Shown: piece by piece, positions 1 to 7,219 of the stretch
Numbering within the stretch: the first letter of the stretch is position 1
Layout: the number at the start of each line of letters is the position of its first letter
Source of the DNA: Bacteroidota bacterium
Lineage (GTDB): Bacteria; Bacteroidota; Bacteroidia; 2-12-FULL-35-15
Assembly (NCBI GenBank): GCA_017303895.1
Contig: JAFLBF010000003.1
Span: 85,148 to 149,147 of the forward strand
DNA: 64,000 bases
Direction of reading: 5' to 3'
The notes under the pieces: model-generated
Database searches by the model: none
What the model saw: only the letters and a program-made list of their open reading frames with translations
Told to the model about the DNA's origin: nothing
Made by a program: the position numbers and the translations under genes

Positions 1-1
1 C

Positions 2-1138
2 ACTTGTCAGGCGAAGCTCGATCTGCCGAAAGATCATTTCGAACGTAAAGTATTGATGGTGGGCGGTAGCACCGATCTCAAATATAATGGCGTGTATTAC
101 GAGGGCGACTTAAGTGGTATCACCACCGGGAATGTTCCTTTTTATGCCCAAAATTTCAGTAAGCCGGGCAAAGAGATCTCCAAGCAAAAAGACTGGGAGA
201 AAAAATTGGATGAGATCACCAAGAATGCGCCCGACTGGGATATTGGGATCATTTGTGGTGTTCCGGCCTGGATACAGATCCTGTTTCAACGCATCATCAA
301 AGAATACAAGGTCAACAATATTCATGATATCTGGCCGAACTTAAAAGTATATGTTCATGGTGGTGTTTCATTCGCTCCTTATAAAAAAGGATTCGAGAAA
401 TTACTTGGAAAGCCATTGATGTATTTTGATACCTATCTGGCATCCGAAGGATTTGTTGCTTTTCAGGATCGTCCGGAAGCAGAAGGAATGCGCATGGTAT
501 TGGATATCGGGATCTTTTATGAATTTGTTCCTTTTAACGATAAGAACTTCGATAGCGATGGCATGATGGTGGAGAACCCGCAAACATTGCATATAGGCGA
601 AGTAAAAGAAGGTGAGGAATATGCTTTATTGCTTTCTACCTGTTCAGGTGCATGGAGATATTTGATCGGAGATGTGGTGAAATTTACCGACCTCAAAAAT
701 TATGAGATCATCATCACCGGTAGAACCAAACACTTTTTGAGTTTGTGCGGGGAGCATTTGTCGCAGGACAACATGAACAAAGCCATTGAGCTGGTATCAA
801 AAGAATTGAATATTGATATCAAAGAATTTACAGTTACCGGAATTGCATTTGAAGGCATGTTTGCGCATCACTGGTATGTGGGAACAGATGATAAAGTGGA
901 TGTGAAAGTGTTGAAAGAATTGCTGGATGAAAAATTAAAAGAATTGAATGATGATTATAAAGTAGAGCGAATTGCTGCTTTAAAGGATGTGATCGTAGAT
1001 GTATTGCCTGTTGATACATTTTATGAATTCATGCGCTTAAAAGGAAAAGTAGGGGCTCAAAATAAATTCCCACGTGTATTGAAGAATAAACAATTGCACG
1101 AATGGAAAGATTACCTGATGTTAAACAAAATAAAATAG
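2..1138 (+). CDS. GH3 family acyl-adenylating protein (5' truncated)
   Basis: The reading frame is open to the first base of the window, so the N-terminus is missing; 378 residues are visible against roughly 500 for bacterial GH3 proteins. The product resembles the GH3 auxin-responsive promoter family, ATP-dependent acyl-amido synthetase-like enzymes of the ANL adenylation fold. Recognisable segments are VLMVGGSTD near the visible start, FDTYLASEGF in the middle, then YLIGDVVKFTDL and ITGRTKHFLSLCGEHLSQDNM, which match the adenylation core and hinge of the family. Bacteroidota often carry one such gene; its natural substrate is not established. The LysE-type exporter starts three bases after the stop codon, so the two are probably co-transcribed. 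The family call is confident, the reaction is inferred. Confidence 0.85.
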   Translation, partial: TCQAKLDLPKDHFERKVLMVGGSTDLKYNGVYYEGDLSGITTGNVPFYAQNFSKPGKEISKQKDWEKKLDEITKNAPDWDIGIICGVPAWIQILFQRIIKEYKVNNIHDIWPNLKVYVHGGVSFAPYKKGFEKLLGKPLMYFDTYLASEGFVAFQDRPEAEGMRMVLDIGIFYEFVPFNDKNFDSDGMMVENPQTLHIGEVKEGEEYALLLSTCSGAWRYLIGDVVKFTDLKNYEIIITGRTKHFLSLCGEHLSQDNMNKAIELVSKELNIDIKEFTVTGIAFEGMFAHHWYVGTDDKVDVKVLKELLDEKLKELNDDYKVERIAALKDVIVDVLPVDTFYEFMRLKGKVGAQNKFPRVLKNKQLHEWKDYLMLNKIK

Positions 1139-1141
1139 CCT

Positions 1142-1771
1142 TTGCTTAGTCTTATCTACCAAACCATTGTTATTGTCATTCTGTTGAGCTTCTCCTTCGG
1201 ACCGGCATTCTTTGCTTTGCTGAATACCAGCATCAAGCATGGAACACGCGAAGGTGCTTTGTTGGCCATTGGTGTGGTATTGAGCGATCTGTTTGTGTGT
1301 GTGATCGTCATCTATCTGATCAGCTTAGGTGCCACCAAATTTATTCAGGATGAACAAAATCAAGGATTCATGGGTATTCTGGCCGGGATCATTTTGGTAG
1401 TGTTTGGTTCTTTTTATTTTAAGAAAGAAGTAAAAGCCGATCCGAATATCGATCTGCATGCACCCAAAGCAAGTGGTTTGTTGCTGAAAGGTTTTTTCTT
1501 GAACCTTTTGAATCCAGCAGTATGGTTGCTTTGGCTGGGCAATGTAACGGCTGTGAGTAAAACATTCGATTATTCGATCGTGAAGATGTTTGTGTATTTC
1601 GGGATCACATTAGGACTCGTGCTTACCGTAGAAATATTTAAAGCTTCCTTAGCTTCCAAGATCAAAAAGTACTTAACAGCTAAATTGATGCGTTACATCA
1701 ATTATACTACCGGTGCTTTACTTATCTCTTTTGGTCTTATCCTCATCTATAACCATTATTTTAAGTTGTAG
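1142..1771 (+). CDS. LysE family translocator
   Basis: The product (209 residues) is a small integral membrane protein of the LysE/RhtB exporter superfamily, which exports amino acids or related metabolites. About six hydrophobic segments are visible, and the N-terminal FSFGPAFFALLNTSIKHG matches the conserved G-P-x-F region of the family. The segment GFFLNLLNPAVWLLWLG corresponds to the family's NP-containing central helix. The only start that includes the first membrane helix is TTG, three bases after the upstream stop; both genes are in the same frame, so the start cannot lie further upstream. Coupled translation with the GH3 gene is likely. The substrate cannot be told from sequence. Confidence 0.85.
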   Translation: MLSLIYQTIVIVILLSFSFGPAFFALLNTSIKHGTREGALLAIGVVLSDLFVCVIVIYLISLGATKFIQDEQNQGFMGILAGIILVVFGSFYFKKEVKADPNIDLHAPKASGLLLKGFFLNLLNPAVWLLWLGNVTAVSKTFDYSIVKMFVYFGITLGLVLTVEIFKASLASKIKKYLTAKLMRYINYTTGALLISFGLILIYNHYFKL

Positions 1772-1784
1772 TTATTTTCAACTC

Positions 1785-1808
1785 TTTGCAGGTGATAACA
1801 CCAGCAAA
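1785..1808 (-). repeat. REP-like hairpin copy 1
   Basis: TTTGCAGGTG and CACCAGCAAA around an ATAA loop, with one mismatched stem position. On the minus strand it is preceded by GCC. It lies 14 bases after the lysE-type stop codon and could also act as a transcript 3' end. Confidence 0.75.
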
Positions 1809-1915
1809 GGCATTCATATTCTGTGTTATTGTAGGCAATAATTTTTAAAAGAATTGATTTACTTTTTTTTGTTCTGAGGATATCTCTGTAATTGCGCCCT
1901 TGTGGTGTTCAACTC

Positions 1916-1939
1916 TTTGCAGGTGATAACACCAGCAAA
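1916..1939 (-). repeat. REP-like hairpin copy 2
   Basis: Same sequence as copy 1, including the same stem mismatch. The 14 bases before it contain a half copy (CCCTTGTGGTGTT around 1898-1910), so this looks like two fused copies. Confidence 0.75.
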
Positions 1940-1980
1940 GGCATTACTTTCCTTTGTTATAGTAGTAACTATTTTCGCCC

Positions 1981-2002
1981 TTGCTGGTGTTATTGCCTGC
2001 AA
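1981..2002 (+). repeat. REP-like hairpin copy 3
   Basis: TTGCTGGTG, loop TTAT, then TGCCTGCAA, preceded by GCCC. The stem has two mismatched positions. Confidence 0.7.
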
Positions 2003-2073
2003 GTCTAAAGTAGGTTTTTTTGTTTTTTAAGGTAGTCAATTATTTGAAAATACAGCTCCTTAGTGCACAGCCC

Positions 2074-2095
2074 TTGCAGGTGTTATCATCTGCAA
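2074..2095 (+). repeat. REP-like hairpin copy 4
   Basis: TTGCAGGTG, loop TTAT, then CATCTGCAA, preceded by GCCC. One stem pair is weakened. Confidence 0.75.
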
Positions 2096-2150
2096 GCTTC
2101 ATGAAGATTATAAATTAATTGAAAGGTTTACTCCTTAGGTGTTTTAGCCC

Positions 2151-2172
2151 TTGCAGGTGTTATTACCTGCAA
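2151..2172 (+). repeat. REP-like hairpin copy 5
   Basis: TTGCAGGTG, loop TTAT, then TACCTGCAA, preceded by GCCC. It ends five bases beyond the stop codon of the minus-strand transposase gene. Confidence 0.8.
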
Positions 2173-2177
2173 GCTCG

Positions 2178-2711
2178 CTACATATGATCAAGATAATGAG
2201 TTAAGAAATTAAAAGGATCCTCTCCGGATATATAATATTTTGCGCTAGAGTAAAGATAGTCTTCAGGTGAAGTTCCTTCAAACCAATCTTTTTTAATTGG
2301 ATTATTGTGGATGTAATTCAGTTTTTGAATTAAAGTGTCAGTATTGTCAAGCTCAAACCATAATGGATTCCTTTCCCATATTTGATATTTTCTGTCTTTA
2401 TCATTAACAAGAATGTCATCTAAAAGAGGCGAATCGATTTTTATTAGATTAAATTTTATTTGTTGTGAAGTGTATTTTAAAAAATCTCTTTGTATCTCAT
2501 GTTTTTTGTGACCATCTTCTATTCTCAGAATAAGGTGGATATGATTGGGCATAATAACAAATGCAAAGATCGTTGCTCTATTCTCTTCATGGAGAAATTT
2601 TAAACTATTCAATATAATTTGTTTATGGTCATTGTTATCTAATATTCTTAGCCAATTCAGGTTAGTTGCTGTAAAAAAGAAGATGTTGGATTTTTTTCTG
2701 AAACTTACCAT
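2178..2711 (-). CDS. REP-associated tyrosine transposase (RAYT, Y1/HUH family)
   Basis: The product (177 residues) belongs to the IS200-like Y1 transposase superfamily, REP-associated branch. The HUH metal-binding motif is His57 and His59 within FVIMPNHIHLI, and the catalytic tyrosine is probably Tyr133 within KLNYIHNNPIKKDW, followed by the usual YLYSSAKYY segment. Such proteins nick and rejoin single-stranded DNA at the foot of REP hairpins and spread them through the genome without being classical insertion sequences. All key motifs are intact, so the gene may be active. Flanking hairpins carry a constant GCCC/GCCT foot, which I infer is the recognition tetranucleotide. Codon use is more AT-rich than in neighbouring housekeeping genes. 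Confidence 0.9.
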   Translation of the reverse strand: MVSFRKKSNIFFFTATNLNWLRILDNNDHKQIILNSLKFLHEENRATIFAFVIMPNHIHLILRIEDGHKKHEIQRDFLKYTSQQIKFNLIKIDSPLLDDILVNDKDRKYQIWERNPLWFELDNTDTLIQKLNYIHNNPIKKDWFEGTSPEDYLYSSAKYYISGEDPFNFLTHYLDHM

Positions 2712-2738
2712 TCTTTATTTAGTTTTTGTTCTGCGATC

Positions 2739-2762
2739 TTTGCAGGTGATAACACCTGCAAA
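2739..2762 (-). repeat. REP-like hairpin copy 6
   Basis: Perfect ten-base stem (TTTGCAGGTG with CACCTGCAAA) around an ATAA loop, 27 bases upstream of the transposase start codon. The minus strand reads GCC before the stem. Confidence 0.8.
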
Positions 2763-2790
2763 GGCTGTATTGCTATTTATGTACTATCTT

Positions 2791-2809
2791 TTGATATTGC
2801 CTGCAAAGG
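2791..2809 (-). repeat. Decayed REP-like copy 7
   Basis: Half of the hairpin is kept (TGCCTGCAAAGG); the other arm has decayed to TTGATAT. It is recognisable only by comparison with neighbouring copies. Confidence 0.5.
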
Positions 2810-2827
2810 CTTCTTATTTGTTATGTT

Positions 2828-2852
2828 CTTTGTTTTGATATCACTTGTAAAA
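2828..2852 (-). repeat. Decayed REP-like copy 8
   Basis: CTTTG, TGATATCAC and TTGTAAAAG align with CTTTG, TGATAACAC and CTGCAAAGG of intact copies, with several substitutions. A degenerate copy. Confidence 0.4.
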
Positions 2853-2884
2853 GCGTACTATTCCTTATTTAGTTTTTTATGCCC

Positions 2885-2906
2885 TTTCAGGTGTTATCAC
2901 CTGCCA
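2885..2906 (+). repeat. REP-like hairpin copy 9
   Basis: TTTCAGGTG, loop TTAT, then CACCTGCCA, preceded by GCCC. The inner six stem pairs are perfect and the outer pairs have diverged. Confidence 0.7.
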
Positions 2907-2968
2907 GTATTTTAGGACTAATTGAATGTTGCTGCCAAAATATTAGTCCTTGAATTGAATCAATGCCC

Positions 2969-2990
2969 TTGCAGGTGTTATCACCTGCAA
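2969..2990 (+). repeat. REP-like hairpin copy 10
   Basis: Perfect nine-base stem (TTGCAGGTG with CACCTGCAA), loop TTAT, preceded by GCCC. It lies 14 bases beyond the stop codon of the minus-strand radical SAM gene and may serve as its 3' hairpin. Confidence 0.8.
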
Positions 2991-3003
2991 GGTGCTTTTG
3001 CAG

Positions 3004-4065
3004 TTAAAACAACTCCAGCTGATCCTTTTGCGGTTTCGGTCGCTCAAACACTGTTAAGTCATATTGGAATCTTTCTTTGGATACCATGTGCTTTTTTACA
3101 GCCATGTTAAACAATTGATGAATACTTGCTGCAATGTTTCCTTCGCCACGCATGCGTGTTCCATAGCGTGAGTCGTTCAGCTGACCGCCATGAATGGCTG
3201 CAATGTGATTCAATACTTTCTCTGCTCTGTCAGGGAAATTTTTGTGTATCCAGTCTTTAAAAATATCTGCTATAGATCCATTCAATCGTACTAAGGTCAT
3301 TCCTGCGCGCTGCGCTCCACTGTTGGCTGCTGCTTCTATCAGTTGCGGGATCTCATCACTGTTCAAGCCGGGGATGATGGGCGCTGTCATCACGCCCACA
3401 GGAATGCCTGCATTGCTTAATTTTTCTACTACTTTCAATCTGTTCTTGGTGGTTACTGTACGGGGCTCCATCTTTTGTCGCAGCTCCTCCCGCAAACTCG
3501 TGATCGATATCATCACATGAATGAGTTTGAGCTTTGCCATTTCCTGCAGAATATCCATATCACGCAATATCAAATTATTCTTGGTGATCATGCTTGCAGG
3601 ATGTTTGAATTTTAACAACACTTCCAGCATTTGCCGTGTAATTTTTAATTCTCGTTCCACCGGCTGATAACAATCTGTATTGCCCGAAAACATAATGGGT
3701 GATACTTCCCAGTTCTTATTCATCAATTGTTTTTCGAGCACTTGTGGTGCATTGGGTTTGGCAATGATCTTCCGTTCAAAATCCAATCCTGCGCTGTATC
3801 CCCAGTATTCATGTGTGTTACGTGCATAACAGTAAATGCAGCCATGCTCACATCCTTGATAGGGATTCATGGAATACATGCCGGGAATATCCGGACTCTT
3901 CACCACATTCACGATCTTTTTCGGATGCTCATAATAGATCTGTGTTTTTTCATTCGACAACAAGGGCTCATCCAGCATCTCCTCATGCTCAGTCACATAA
4001 CGGTGCTTCAGATATTTATTATCTGTGTTGATCTGCGATCCTCTGCCTTTGAAATAGTAGTTCAT
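3004..4065 (-). CDS. PA0069-family radical SAM protein (SplB-like)
   Basis: The product (353 residues) is a radical SAM enzyme of the PA0069 group, related to spore photoproduct lyase (SplB). The iron-sulfur motif is CX3CX2C at Cys72, Cys76 and Cys79 (GCEHGCIYCYAR), preceded by MNPYQGCEHG as is typical of this group. The C-terminal half holds the usual barrel strands (MISITSL, GVMTAPIIPGLN). No substrate is established for the family. The last residues, KDQLELF, look like a sliding-clamp binding peptide of the QL(S/D/E)LF type and are almost identical to the end of DNA polymerase IV encoded 2 kb away. That points toward DNA repair, by inference only. It is transcribed away from the SpoIIE-type gene. 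Confidence 0.88.
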   Translation of the reverse strand: MNYYFKGRGSQINTDNKYLKHRYVTEHEEMLDEPLLSNEKTQIYYEHPKKIVNVVKSPDIPGMYSMNPYQGCEHGCIYCYARNTHEYWGYSAGLDFERKIIAKPNAPQVLEKQLMNKNWEVSPIMFSGNTDCYQPVERELKITRQMLEVLLKFKHPASMITKNNLILRDMDILQEMAKLKLIHVMISITSLREELRQKMEPRTVTTKNRLKVVEKLSNAGIPVGVMTAPIIPGLNSDEIPQLIEAAANSGAQRAGMTLVRLNGSIADIFKDWIHKNFPDRAEKVLNHIAAIHGGQLNDSRYGTRMRGEGNIAASIHQLFNMAVKKHMVSKERFQYDLTVFERPKPQKDQLELF

Positions 4066-4113
4066 TGTTGAATGTTGATTGATGATTGTTTGTTGTTGTG
4101 TTTGCGTGTGGTC

Positions 4114-4155
4114 ATCCTGAACCTGCCTTGCCGACAGGCAGGCTTGTTTCAGGAT
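4114..4155. repeat. Nested inverted repeat
   Basis: Two inverted repeats sit one inside the other. The outer arms are ATCCTGAA (4114-4121) and TTCAGGAT (4148-4155). The inner arms are CCTGCCT (4122-4128) and AGGCAGG (4136-4142), around a TGCCGAC loop. It lies in the divergent region between the radical SAM and SpoIIE-type genes. From memory, similar TCCTGAA...TTCAGGA repeats are scattered through many Bacteroidota genomes. It is GC-richer than its surroundings and codes for nothing. Confidence 0.6.
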
Positions 4156-4204
4156 CTGCGCGAAGCATTACATGTTCAAATCTACAAAAGAGACTATTCC
4201 AAAA

Positions 4205-4221
4205 TGCTAATATTATTAGCA
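4205..4221. promoter_or_regulatory. Palindrome upstream of the SpoIIE-type gene
   Basis: TGCTAATA and TATTAGCA form a perfect eight-base inverted repeat around a single T, 66 bases before the start codon. The shape suits a dimeric regulator's operator. No regulator is identified, so the role is inference. Confidence 0.3.
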
Positions 4222-4286
4222 ATTTCAATCGATTAATTTCCGATAATTGGGAATTGTTTTATCTTTAATAGATCAAAAACAATTAC

Positions 4287-5339
4287 ATGAAAAAAGTACT
4301 TTCTATTCTTCTATTCCTATTCGTCATTAGTGTTAACTCATTGATGGCCGATACTTTTTTTGATTCCCTTCAACATGCTAATCATAAACATTCGCCTTTT
4401 GAAATATTATCTGGCGATGGCGATGAATCCATCGTTTGCTATAAACAAGCTCACCGCAATATTTATGTATTGGTGTCGGTGCTTATCCTTATCATTGCTG
4501 CCGTTACTGCCCGCTTACTCATCATCAACAAACGAAGCAACAAATTATTGAGATCACAAAACGAGATCATCGAAGAAAAAAATAAAAGCATTACCGATAG
4601 TATCAATTATGCTAAACGTTTGCAAAATGCCATCCTGCCTCCTAAAAGCATCGTCAACAACATTCTTCCTGATCATTTTATTCTCTATTGTCCGAAAGAT
4701 ATTGTGAGTGGTGATTTCTACTGGGTATCGCATCACGACACTAAATTTATGGTGGCTGCTGTAGATTGCACCGGACATGGTGTTCCGGGAGCATTGTTGA
4801 GTGTGGTGGGTCACAATGCTTTGCACCAAACAGTCAACGAATTGGGTATCACACAACCTGCCAATGTGCTCGATTCCATGAATACCATCATCAAAAATAT
4901 TTTGCATCAGGATAAAGACAGCGACATCAAAGATGGAATGGACATGGCCTTGTGTACCTTCAATAAAGAAACCATGACTTTGGAATATGCCGGAGCAAAC
5001 AATCCATTATACATTGTTTCCGGTAAAGTACTCAACATTGTAAAACCTTCGCGGTTAACTGTTGGTAGTGTGGAAGAGAGTGTAGTGGCACCACCGCAAA
5101 ATCATAGCATCAAGTTAAAAAAAGGCGATTGCTTTTATATTTTCAGTGATGGTTATGCCGACCAGTTTGGCGGACCGAATAATAAAAAATTCAAAACAAG
5201 CCGCCTGCAGGAATTATTGGTAGAGATACACGATAAGCCTATGCGGGAGCAGCAACAACTCGTGCTGGATGCTTTTAACTCCTGGAAAGGAAGCTACGAG
5301 CAGGTGGACGATGTGCTGGTGATCGGCATAAAAGTGTAG
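4287..5339 (+). CDS. SpoIIE-type PP2C protein phosphatase, membrane-anchored
   Basis: The product (350 residues) has an N-terminal signal-like hydrophobic stretch (residues 1-20), a short extracytoplasmic segment, a transmembrane helix at about residues 58-80 (IYVLVSVLILIIAAV), and a short coiled-coil linker. The cytoplasmic PP2C SpoIIE domain follows. Metal-binding acidic motifs are visible: SGDFYW near residue 145, AAVDCTGHGVPGALLS, then IFSDGYADQFGG and VDDVLVIGIKV at the end. Such phosphatases dephosphorylate serine or threonine on anti-sigma antagonists in partner-switching pathways, but no STAS protein or HPK kinase lies nearby. Many Bacteroidota homologues carry TPR or 7TMR sensor domains; this one has only a small periplasmic part. 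The stop precedes the dinB start by one base, so the two are co-transcribed. Confidence 0.88.
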   Translation: MKKVLSILLFLFVISVNSLMADTFFDSLQHANHKHSPFEILSGDGDESIVCYKQAHRNIYVLVSVLILIIAAVTARLLIINKRSNKLLRSQNEIIEEKNKSITDSINYAKRLQNAILPPKSIVNNILPDHFILYCPKDIVSGDFYWVSHHDTKFMVAAVDCTGHGVPGALLSVVGHNALHQTVNELGITQPANVLDSMNTIIKNILHQDKDSDIKDGMDMALCTFNKETMTLEYAGANNPLYIVSGKVLNIVKPSRLTVGSVEESVVAPPQNHSIKLKKGDCFYIFSDGYADQFGGPNNKKFKTSRLQELLVEIHDKPMREQQQLVLDAFNSWKGSYEQVDDVLVIGIKV

Positions 5340-5340
5340 C

Positions 5341-6426
5341 ATGACACGCAAGATCATCCATATTGATATGGATGCATTTTATGCATCGGTGGAACAAAGG
5401 GATAATCCTGCGTACAGAGGAAAACCCATTGCAGTGGGCGGTTCACCCGAAGGTAGAGGAGGAGTGGTTTCTACCGCCAGCTACGAAGCACGCAAATTTG
5501 GTGTGCGCTCTGCCATGCCCAGCAAACAAGCTTTGAAATTATGTCCCGACATTATTTTTGTGTATCCCCGCTTTGAAGCCTACAAAGAAGCCAGCCGGAA
5601 GATACGCGCCATCTTTGAACGTTATACCGACCTTATTGAACCACTCTCACTCGATGAAGCTTTTTTAGATGTAACGGTTGACAAACAAGGCATTGGTTCT
5701 GCCCTTGACATTGCCAAACTCATTAAAGAACAGATCAAACAGGAAACAGGATTGACTGCTTCTGCAGGAGTGAGCTCCAGCAAGTTTGTGGCGAAGATAG
5801 CCTCCGACTTGCAAAAGCCCGATGGCCTGACCTTTATTGGTCCCAGCAAGATAGAAGCCTTTATGGAAAAATTGCCGGTAGAAAAATTCTTTGGTGTTGG
5901 CAAAGTAACAGCAGAACGCATGAACAAAATGGGTTTACATACGGGAGCCGACCTCAAAAAAATGACAGAAGAAGAGTTGGTGCATTTCTTTGGTAAGTCA
6001 GGACGCTTCTTTTATAAGATAGTGCGTGGAATAGATAACCGCGAAGTACAGCCACACCGCGAACACAAAAGCATGGGTGCCGAAGATACCTTTAGTTATG
6101 ATCTTTCCGATATAGAAGAGATGTACACCATGCTGGAAAAAATTGCAGGAACAGTGTGCAAACGATTGGATAAATACGAATTAAAAGGAAGAACCATTAC
6201 GCTGAAAGTAAAGTTTCACGACTTTAAACAAATTACCCGCAACCATTCTTTTACTTATTTATTGAATGATTACGATACCATTGTAAACACTGCCAAAGAG
6301 CTGCTGAACAATGTAAACATGCATGGAAAGAAAGTGCGCTTGCTGGGGATCTCACTATCTAATTTTACAGAAATGCATCTGCCCGAAAAAAAGAGTAAAA
6401 AAGATGGGCAGTTGGAGTTGTTTTGA
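5341..6426 (+). CDS. dinB: DNA polymerase IV
   Basis: Y-family translesion DNA polymerase (361 residues). The palm-domain motifs are complete: IHIDMDAFYASVEQRDNP at the N-terminus with the first catalytic aspartate, YEARKFGVRSAMPS, and LSLDEAFLDVT with the catalytic Asp-Glu pair. The helix-hairpin-helix thumb (FFGVGKVTAERMNKMG) and little-finger domain follow. The protein ends in DGQLELF, a canonical sliding-clamp binding peptide of DinB proteins. The start is fixed by the conserved N-terminus and sits one base after the phosphatase stop. No LexA-type box was recognised upstream. Function is well supported. Confidence 0.96.
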   Translation: MTRKIIHIDMDAFYASVEQRDNPAYRGKPIAVGGSPEGRGGVVSTASYEARKFGVRSAMPSKQALKLCPDIIFVYPRFEAYKEASRKIRAIFERYTDLIEPLSLDEAFLDVTVDKQGIGSALDIAKLIKEQIKQETGLTASAGVSSSKFVAKIASDLQKPDGLTFIGPSKIEAFMEKLPVEKFFGVGKVTAERMNKMGLHTGADLKKMTEEELVHFFGKSGRFFYKIVRGIDNREVQPHREHKSMGAEDTFSYDLSDIEEMYTMLEKIAGTVCKRLDKYELKGRTITLKVKFHDFKQITRNHSFTYLLNDYDTIVNTAKELLNNVNMHGKKVRLLGISLSNFTEMHLPEKKSKKDGQLELF

Positions 6427-6545
6427 GTCTATGCAAGTTCATATTTAGAAGATATTATTGAAATGAAAAATTATTTGACGAATAATATGTCTTGCTAAAA
6501 TGTTAATGTGTGGAGTATGAAGTAATTGAAAAAAAATTAAAGCCT

Positions 6546-7214
6546 TTAAATATTCTGTTTGATTCCAGTGATTAACATTTCTTGTTTCATTTCAAAAAGT
6601 AATTTTGCATGTTCTTTTTGATTCGTGTTTCTTGGATCTTTTAATATGTCTAACATCCTTCTTGAAATTAGTATTCTCATATAGTGGTATAAATCAAGAC
6701 CATTTAAGTTTTTTTCTAACAGCTCTGAAATTGTATTAGAAATGATCCAATTTATTGATTCCTTAAACCTTTCTATAATTTCGTCATTTATATTTTTATA
6801 GGCATTTGCATCAAACTCTCGGATGCCTTGAATGTCGTTAAAGTCGGTGGGCAAGTCCCCAAAACCTATTCCATACTGAATTGTGTTCGAGCACTTTTTT
6901 AATAAATCAGTTGAATTACATGAAAATAAGATCCAATTCTTCGAATCCAATTTTTGAATTTCATTATAAGAAATTAAACAGTCTCTATTATAGGATTCAT
7001 TTTTAGAACCACTTAGTTTTTGGAAGGAACCATGACCCATAAATATTATTGTTTCAAATTTTTTAATCAACTCAATACATTCATTATTTGAATCGTCATT
7101 AGGCTGTATTTCATAAAATGTCACTGATTTCAATTTTCTTTGTAGATACTGAAATGGTTCAATTAGGAAAGATGTTGTAGGGTCGTGAGGATATATAACT
7201 AAAATTTTTTTCAC
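6546..7214 (-). CDS. Putative caspase/CHAT-like cysteine protease
   Basis: The product (222 residues) matches no named family I recognise outright, but it has the two signature sites of the caspase-haemoglobinase fold as arranged in CHAT proteases. One is a hydrophobic strand ending in His-Gly (IIFMGHGSF, His61); the other is a strand ending in Cys-x-Ser (WILFSCNSTDL, Cys99). A glycine-rich turn (YGIGFGDLPTDF) follows, as in CHAT domains, where the chain next to the catalytic cysteine shapes the substrate pocket. The C-terminal half is helical. It is the last gene of a four-gene operon, five bases after the receiver-like gene, which is where an effector would be expected. Protease activity is inferred; an inactive relative cannot be excluded. 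Confidence 0.6.
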   Translation of the reverse strand: MKKILVIYPHDPTTSFLIEPFQYLQRKLKSVTFYEIQPNDDSNNECIELIKKFETIIFMGHGSFQKLSGSKNESYNRDCLISYNEIQKLDSKNWILFSCNSTDLLKKCSNTIQYGIGFGDLPTDFNDIQGIREFDANAYKNINDEIIERFKESINWIISNTISELLEKNLNGLDLYHYMRILISRRMLDILKDPRNTNQKEHAKLLFEMKQEMLITGIKQNI

Positions 7215-7219
7215 TAATT

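Larger units (their letters stand above)
1785..2990. mobile_element. REPtron: RAYT transposase with flanking REP-like hairpins
   Basis: A single-domain Y1/HUH transposase gene (2178-2711, minus strand) is bracketed by about ten copies of one short hairpin. The stem is TTGCAGGTG paired with CACCTGCAA and the loop is TTAT (ATAA in the other orientation). In the TTAT orientation nearly every copy is preceded by GCCC or GCCT. Copies lie on both sides: 1785-1808, 1916-1939, 1981-2002, 2074-2095 and 2151-2172 on the left; 2739-2762, 2885-2906 and 2969-2990 plus two decayed copies on the right. On each side minus-oriented copies are followed by plus-oriented ones. This is the layout of REP-associated tyrosine transposases, which recognise a tetranucleotide at the foot of the REP hairpin. 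Confidence 0.8.

Noticed and set aside
2..1138. Glycoside hydrolase family 3
   Set aside because: The motifs are those of GH3 auxin-responsive (adenylating) proteins, which share only the abbreviation.
2545..2838. Plus-strand reading frame opposite the RAYT gene
   Set aside because: It is antisense to the transposase and runs through REP copies; no family resemblance.
1785..2990. Repeated 22-base units resembling a CRISPR array
   Set aside because: Copies are palindromic, occur in both orientations and have irregular spacing (about 50-130 bases). They fit REP elements around a RAYT gene, not a CRISPR.
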